From positions 1-16,252 of the forward strand of contig CAZUOL010000047.1 of assembly GCA_964621845.1 (NCBI GenBank): a DNA stretch of 16,252 nucleotides, in the 5' to 3' direction. Below the pieces are notes generated by a model, which saw nothing but the letters and a program-made list of their open reading frames with translations, was not told where the DNA came from and made no database searches. This document shows, piece after piece, positions 13,385-16,252 of the stretch. Within the stretch, counting starts at the first letter, position 1; each line of letters begins with the position of its first letter. This stretch comes from CAYRKQ01 sp964621845 (lineage in GTDB: Bacteria; Patescibacteriota; Saccharimonadia; Saccharimonadales; UBA7683). A program made the translations under genes and the position numbers.

Positions 13385-13752
13385 TAGAGTACCTCCGGAG
13401 CGAGACTGACAATTTTGTTGTAGCCAAGATCGCGCAACTCTCGCGGTACCGGCCCAAATATACGGGTTGCCTTAGGCAGCTTATCTTCGCCAACGATGAC
13501 TGCAGCATTATCATCAAACTTAATAGTTGAACCGTCAGCACGCTTAATGGCACGTTGTGTGCGCACTACAACTGCACGTACGACGCTTTTCTTTTTTGTG
13601 TTGCCTGTTGGGTTTGCATCTTTTACAGTGGCTATAATTTCATCACCAACACGAGCGTAACGACGGCCAGTGCCGCCAAGCACACGAATGCAGAGAATTT
13701 CTTTTGCACCGCTGTTATCTGTTACACGAAGTCGGGACTCTTGCTGGATCAT
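13384..13752 (-). CDS. rplN: 50S ribosomal protein L14 (uL14)
   Basis: A 122-aa protein, the exact length usual for L14, with MIQQESRLRVTDNSGAKEILCIRVLGG at the start, AIKRADGSTIKFDDNAAVI in the middle and RIFGPVPRELRD near the end. L14 contributes to an intersubunit bridge. The start ATG overlaps the rpsQ stop by four bases (ATGA), the only junction of this type in the cluster, and the gene is joined to rplX by TAATG. Confidence 0.98.
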   Translation of the reverse strand: MIQQESRLRVTDNSGAKEILCIRVLGGTGRRYARVGDEIIATVKDANPTGNTKKKSVVRAVVVRTQRAIKRADGSTIKFDDNAAVIVGEDKLPKATRIFGPVPRELRDLGYNKIVSLAPEVL

Positions 13753-14015
13753 GCTACCACCTCTTCTGCCGCACCTTCTTTACGCTCTACAACTTTATCC
13801 AGCTTCCAGCTCTTCGTTTTGCTGATTGGGCGAGTCTCTACGATGATTACTTTATCACCAACTTGAGCCTCATTTTTTTCATCATGAGCCTGGTAGTTTT
13901 TACTTACGGTATACTGCTTGCGGTACAGTGGATGCGTCACACGGCGAACAGTTTTCACCACAATTGTTTTTTCTTGAGTGTCAGAAATTACCGTTCCTGT
14001 CATTTGACGTGCCAT
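13749..14015 (-). CDS. rpsQ: 30S ribosomal protein S17 (uS17)
   Basis: An 88-aa S17 with an OB fold: TGTVISDTQEKTIVVKTVRRVTHPLYRK (6-33), HDEKNEAQVGDKVIIVETRPISKTKSW (44-70). It binds the 5' domain of 16S rRNA. The last dozen residues (ERKEGAAEEVVA) form a short acidic tail. It ends in TGA, which shows that TGA is a stop codon here and argues against the Gracilibacteria/SR1 code. An AAAGGAG site lies upstream. Confidence 0.98.
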   Translation of the reverse strand: MARQMTGTVISDTQEKTIVVKTVRRVTHPLYRKQYTVSKNYQAHDEKNEAQVGDKVIIVETRPISKTKSWKLDKVVERKEGAAEEVVA

Positions 14016-14239
14016 TATTTAGTCTCCTTTGCTGCAGCATTCTTTGACTCATTTGCGATGGTATGCGCAGTTGCAAGCGATCGTTTTATAAGTTTTAGTT
14101 GATGTGTTGTTTTTTCTTTACCGGTCTGCAGTTGCTCAAGGAGTTCAAGGCGTGCCTTTTTAAGATCAGCAATATATGCACTGATTTCAGCTGGCTTTTT
14201 GGTTCGCAAATCTTTGGCGGTGAATAGCTTTAGCTTCAT
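14015..14239 (-). CDS. rpmC: 50S ribosomal protein L29 (uL29)
   Basis: A 74-aa helical-hairpin protein. The family core ELRTKSVEELNAELLELRKE is represented by DLRTKKPAEISAYIADLKKARLELLEQ (10-36), followed by the second helix with the L29 pattern LKLIKRSLATAHTIANE. L29 sits beside the exit tunnel, near the docking site of chaperones and SRP. It is placed between rplP and rpsQ as usual and joined to both by TAATG. Confidence 0.95.
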   Translation of the reverse strand: MKLKLFTAKDLRTKKPAEISAYIADLKKARLELLEQLQTGKEKTTHQLKLIKRSLATAHTIANESKNAAAKETK

Positions 14240-14655
14240 TATGCCTGCTCCCTTATCACAAACTTGGTTTTAACAGGTAGCTTATGAGCAGCAAGTCGCA
14301 TTGCTTCACGGGCCTGCTCTTCGGTTACGCCACGACCCATTTCAAATAACACCGTGCCTGGTTTTACTTTTGCAACAAAAAACTCAGGATTACCTTTTCC
14401 GCTTCCCATTTTTACATCTTGCGGTTTTCGAGTCACCGGCGTATGCGGGAATATGCGAATCCAAACTTTACCACCACGCTTGATGTAGCGCGTCATGGCT
14501 TGACGTGCAGACTCTATTTGGCGTGAAGTAATACGTTCAGCGCTCATACTTACAAGGCCGTAGTCGCCAAAAGCGACGGTGTTACCACTAGTGGCTACAC
14601 CTCTGTTTTTGCCTTTACGGACTTTTCTAAATTTCGTCTTTTTTGGCAATAACAT
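14239..14655 (-). CDS. rplP: 50S ribosomal protein L16 (uL16)
   Basis: A 138-aa L16 of standard length, with MLLPKKTKFRKVRKGKNRG at the start, the RRGGKVWIRIFPHTPVTRKP region as IKRGGKVWIRIFPHTPVTRKP (58-78) and MGSGKGNPEFFVAKVKPGTVLFEM (82-105). L16 lies at the base of the central protuberance, close to the A-site tRNA elbow and the peptidyl-transferase centre. TAATG overlaps connect it with rpsC and rpmC. Confidence 0.98.
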   Translation of the reverse strand: MLLPKKTKFRKVRKGKNRGVATSGNTVAFGDYGLVSMSAERITSRQIESARQAMTRYIKRGGKVWIRIFPHTPVTRKPQDVKMGSGKGNPEFFVAKVKPGTVLFEMGRGVTEEQAREAMRLAAHKLPVKTKFVIREQA

Positions 14656-15284
14656 TACTTTTCGCCCCTATAGATCCACACCTTAACGCCGATGATGCCG
14701 GCTCCAGGATATTGTGCTCGCGCACAGTAATAGTCAATATCAGCACGAAGCGTATGTAGCGGTACACTGCCTTCAATATGCTTTTCACGACGGCTCATCT
14801 CGGCACCCATAAGGCGACCTGCTACTTCGATTCTGATCCCTTTTGCTCCAGCTCGCATGCTTGCAGCGGCTGTTGATTTGACCGCACGACGAAAGGCGAT
14901 GCGACGCTCGAGCTGACGGGCAATATTTTCTGCCGTAATTTTTGCTGAAAGCTCAGGGCGCTTCACTTCTTCAATATTAATACGTACGGGCGTCTGTAAG
15001 ATCTTCTCAGCCATTGCTTTTAGCTCATTTGCACCCGAACCACCACGTCCAATCACTACACCAGCTTTGGCAGTGTGAATAGTGATAGTAACAAGATTCG
15101 GTGAGCGTTCAATATCAATACGATCAATGACCGCACGTGTTTCAAACTTGCTCTCAATTTGCTTTCTAAGCTCTAGGTCTTGCTTCAGGAAAGAAGCGTA
15201 ATCTTTTTTGCCAGCAAACCATTTGCTGCGCCACTGCTTGTTCACCTGGAGCCGCATGCTAATTGGATTTACTTTTTGACCCAT
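14655..15284 (-). CDS. rpsC: 30S ribosomal protein S3 (uS3)
   Basis: A 209-aa S3, about 24 residues shorter than E. coli S3 at the C-terminus. It begins MGQKVNPISMRLQVNKQWRS. The type II KH domain has the loop VVIGRGGSGANEL (74-86), and the C-terminal domain has the blocks RRAVKSTAAASMRAGAKGIRIEVAGRLMGAEMSRRE and IDYYCARAQYPGAGIIGVKVWIYRGEK. S3 lines the mRNA entry tunnel. GGGG lies upstream, and the start overlaps the rplV stop as TAATG. Confidence 0.98.
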   Translation of the reverse strand: MGQKVNPISMRLQVNKQWRSKWFAGKKDYASFLKQDLELRKQIESKFETRAVIDRIDIERSPNLVTITIHTAKAGVVIGRGGSGANELKAMAEKILQTPVRINIEEVKRPELSAKITAENIARQLERRIAFRRAVKSTAAASMRAGAKGIRIEVAGRLMGAEMSRREKHIEGSVPLHTLRADIDYYCARAQYPGAGIIGVKVWIYRGEK

Positions 15285-15673
15285 TATTTAGCCCCTTTCG
15301 TGGTTGTTACTTTGGTCTTAGGTCGCGGCTTTTCGGCACCAGATACAATAACTGTCACATGGGTTGTTCGTTTCTGGTATGGATGAGCTGAACCACGAGC
15401 AACAGCGCGGAAGCGTTTCATGCGTGGGCCAGGGCTTACATCTAAGGTGGTGATTACTAGGTCATCGCCTTTGGCGTTATGATTATGCGTTGCATTTGCT
15501 TGAGCGCTGGCAATAACTTTGCTCACAGGCTTAGCTGCGCGTCGAGGAGTGTGTTCTAAAATCGTCAGGGCATCAGCAACACTACGACCACGCACCAATG
15601 AGGCAACTTCGCCGACTTTTCGTGGGGTCATTTGAATACCTTTTGCGGATGCTTTTACAGAAATCGTAGCCAT
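15284..15673 (-). CDS. rplV: 50S ribosomal protein L22 (uL22)
   Basis: A 129-aa L22. The core has MTPRKVGEVASLVRGRSVADAL (15-36), EHTPRRAAKPVSKVIASAQANATHNH (39-64) and the beta-hairpin region PRMKRFRAVARGSAHPYQKRTTHVTVIV (82-109), whose tip lines the exit tunnel near the macrolide site. About 18 extra basic and Thr-rich residues extend the C-terminus. Overlaps rpsS and rpsC by TAATG; a GGAG site is present upstream. Confidence 0.98.
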   Translation of the reverse strand: MATISVKASAKGIQMTPRKVGEVASLVRGRSVADALTILEHTPRRAAKPVSKVIASAQANATHNHNAKGDDLVITTLDVSPGPRMKRFRAVARGSAHPYQKRTTHVTVIVSGAEKPRPKTKVTTTKGAK

Positions 15674-15936
15674 TACTTCTCCTTGCCCCCGTGCTTTCGG
15701 AACTTGCGTGTTGGGGCAAATTCACCAAGCTTGTGGCCAACCATGTTTTCAGAAATAAACACTGGTACATGTACCTTACCGTTATGCACTGCTATCGTCT
15801 TTCCTACCATGTCAGGGCTAATAGTTGAAGCTCGTGCCCATGTTTTTACAACAGTACGGTCTTCAGGCCCAAGTGCTGCAATCTTTTTAGCAAGCTTATA
15901 ATCTACGTATGGTCCTTTTTTCAGTGATCTAGACAT
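15673..15936 (-). CDS. rpsS: 30S ribosomal protein S19 (uS19)
   Basis: An 87-aa S19 with MSRSLKKGPYVDYKL, RASTISPDMVGKTIAVHNGKVHVPVFISENMVGHKLGEFAPTRKFRKHGG in the family order. S19 forms the top of the 30S head with S13 and bridges to the 50S subunit. The start ATG lies 3 bases after the rplB stop, with AGAGGA about ten bases upstream inside rplB. Confidence 0.98.
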   Translation of the reverse strand: MSRSLKKGPYVDYKLAKKIAALGPEDRTVVKTWARASTISPDMVGKTIAVHNGKVHVPVFISENMVGHKLGEFAPTRKFRKHGGKEK

Positions 15937-15939
15937 CTC

Positions 15940-16252
15940 TTACTTCCTCTTTCCTTGGTGACGACTTCGAACAATCGCCTTATCAGTTCGCTTATTGCTT
16001 CGAGTGCGGTATCCAAGTGTAATCTGCCCCCACGGAGTACGCGGAGCCTTACCGGTACCATGACGGCCACCGTCACCACCACCGTGTGGGTGATCTGCAG
16101 CGTTCATAACAACACCACGAACAGATGGCCGAAAGCCAAGGTGTCGTTTGCGTCCAGCAGAACCGATTTTTATATTCTGGTGCTGCTCGTTCGCAATATT
16201 GCCAATGGTAGCCATACAATCAATGTGCACGGTTCTTACTTCACCACTCGGC
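15940..16252 (-). CDS. rplB: 50S ribosomal protein L2 (uL2), C-terminal part (partial)
   Basis: Only the last 103 codons are visible; the frame is open to the window edge and the true start is outside. Reading the frame to the edge gives PSGEVRTVHIDCMATIGNIAN, followed by GFRPSVRGVVMNAADHPHGGGDGG and RTRSNKRTDKAIVRSRHQGKRK. The HPHGGG loop carries the His linked in E. coli L2 to peptidyl-transferase function. An internal GTG at 16230 is not the start. L2 lies at the expected place upstream of rpsS in the S10-type cluster. Confidence 0.98.
   Translation of the reverse strand, partial: PSGEVRTVHIDCMATIGNIANEQHQNIKIGSAGRKRHLGFRPSVRGVVMNAADHPHGGGDGGRHGTGKAPRTPWGQITLGYRTRSNKRTDKAIVRSRHQGKRK

Noticed and set aside
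1..16252. CRISPR arrays, insertion sequences, tRNA or rRNA genes, and TGA recoding
   Set aside because: No spaced repeats, transposase frames or terminal repeats, and no RNA gene were recognised; all genes read through with the standard code and TGA ends rpsQ.

Overview
The window is a minus-strand segment of a compact bacterial genome. All confidently called genes lie on the minus strand, so transcription runs from high to low coordinates. It most likely comes from the Candidate Phyla Radiation (Patescibacteria), plausibly a Saccharibacteria-like lineage. The evidence is: no rpmD (L30) between rpsE and rplO; cysteine-free S4 and L36 and a short zinc-free S14; a standard code in which TGA is a stop (rpsQ ends in TGA); and extreme gene packing. 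The phylum is inferred from gene content and not proven.

Layout in transcription order. (1) 16252 to 9858: the S10/spc-type ribosomal cluster rplB (5' part off the window), rpsS, rplV, rpsC, rplP, rpmC, rpsQ, rplN, rplX, rplE, rpsN, rpsH, rplF, rplR, rpsE, rplO. (2) secY (9857-8457). (3) A 160-base gap where adk and map often sit. It holds a tiny ORF joined to the secY stop whose N-terminal residues resemble methionine aminopeptidase, and a near-consensus promoter. (4) The alpha-type cluster infA, rpmJ (38 aa, GTG start), rpsM, rpsK, rpsD, rpoA, rplQ, then rplM and rpsI. Of the 25 junctions from rplB to rpsI, 16 are the one-base overlap TAATG and one is ATGA, suggesting widespread termination-reinitiation.

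(5) 4133 to 3928: a 206-base leader between rpsI and the next operon, and the most interesting part of the window. It has a TTGACA-17-TATTGT promoter, a 24-codon ORF beginning almost at the predicted transcription start and containing one Trp codon, and then a 12-bp intrinsic terminator just before a strong Shine-Dalgarno site. A 9-mer of the terminator's 3' arm is duplicated inside the leader ORF and can form a 10-bp antiterminator with the terminator's 5' arm. This is the architecture of ribosome-mediated transcription attenuation.

(6) 3927 to 214: the operon behind this leader. It encodes a protein with a glutathionylspermidine-synthase-like (permuted ATP-grasp) signature, an M20 metallopeptidase, tryptophanyl-tRNA synthetase, and a 2H-phosphoesterase-like protein that has lost one catalytic His motif. 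The first protein and TrpS contain no tryptophan, which fits, but does not prove, Trp-responsive control. (7) 171 to 1: the N-terminal S4 domain of an RluA/RluD-type pseudouridine synthase, cut by the window edge.
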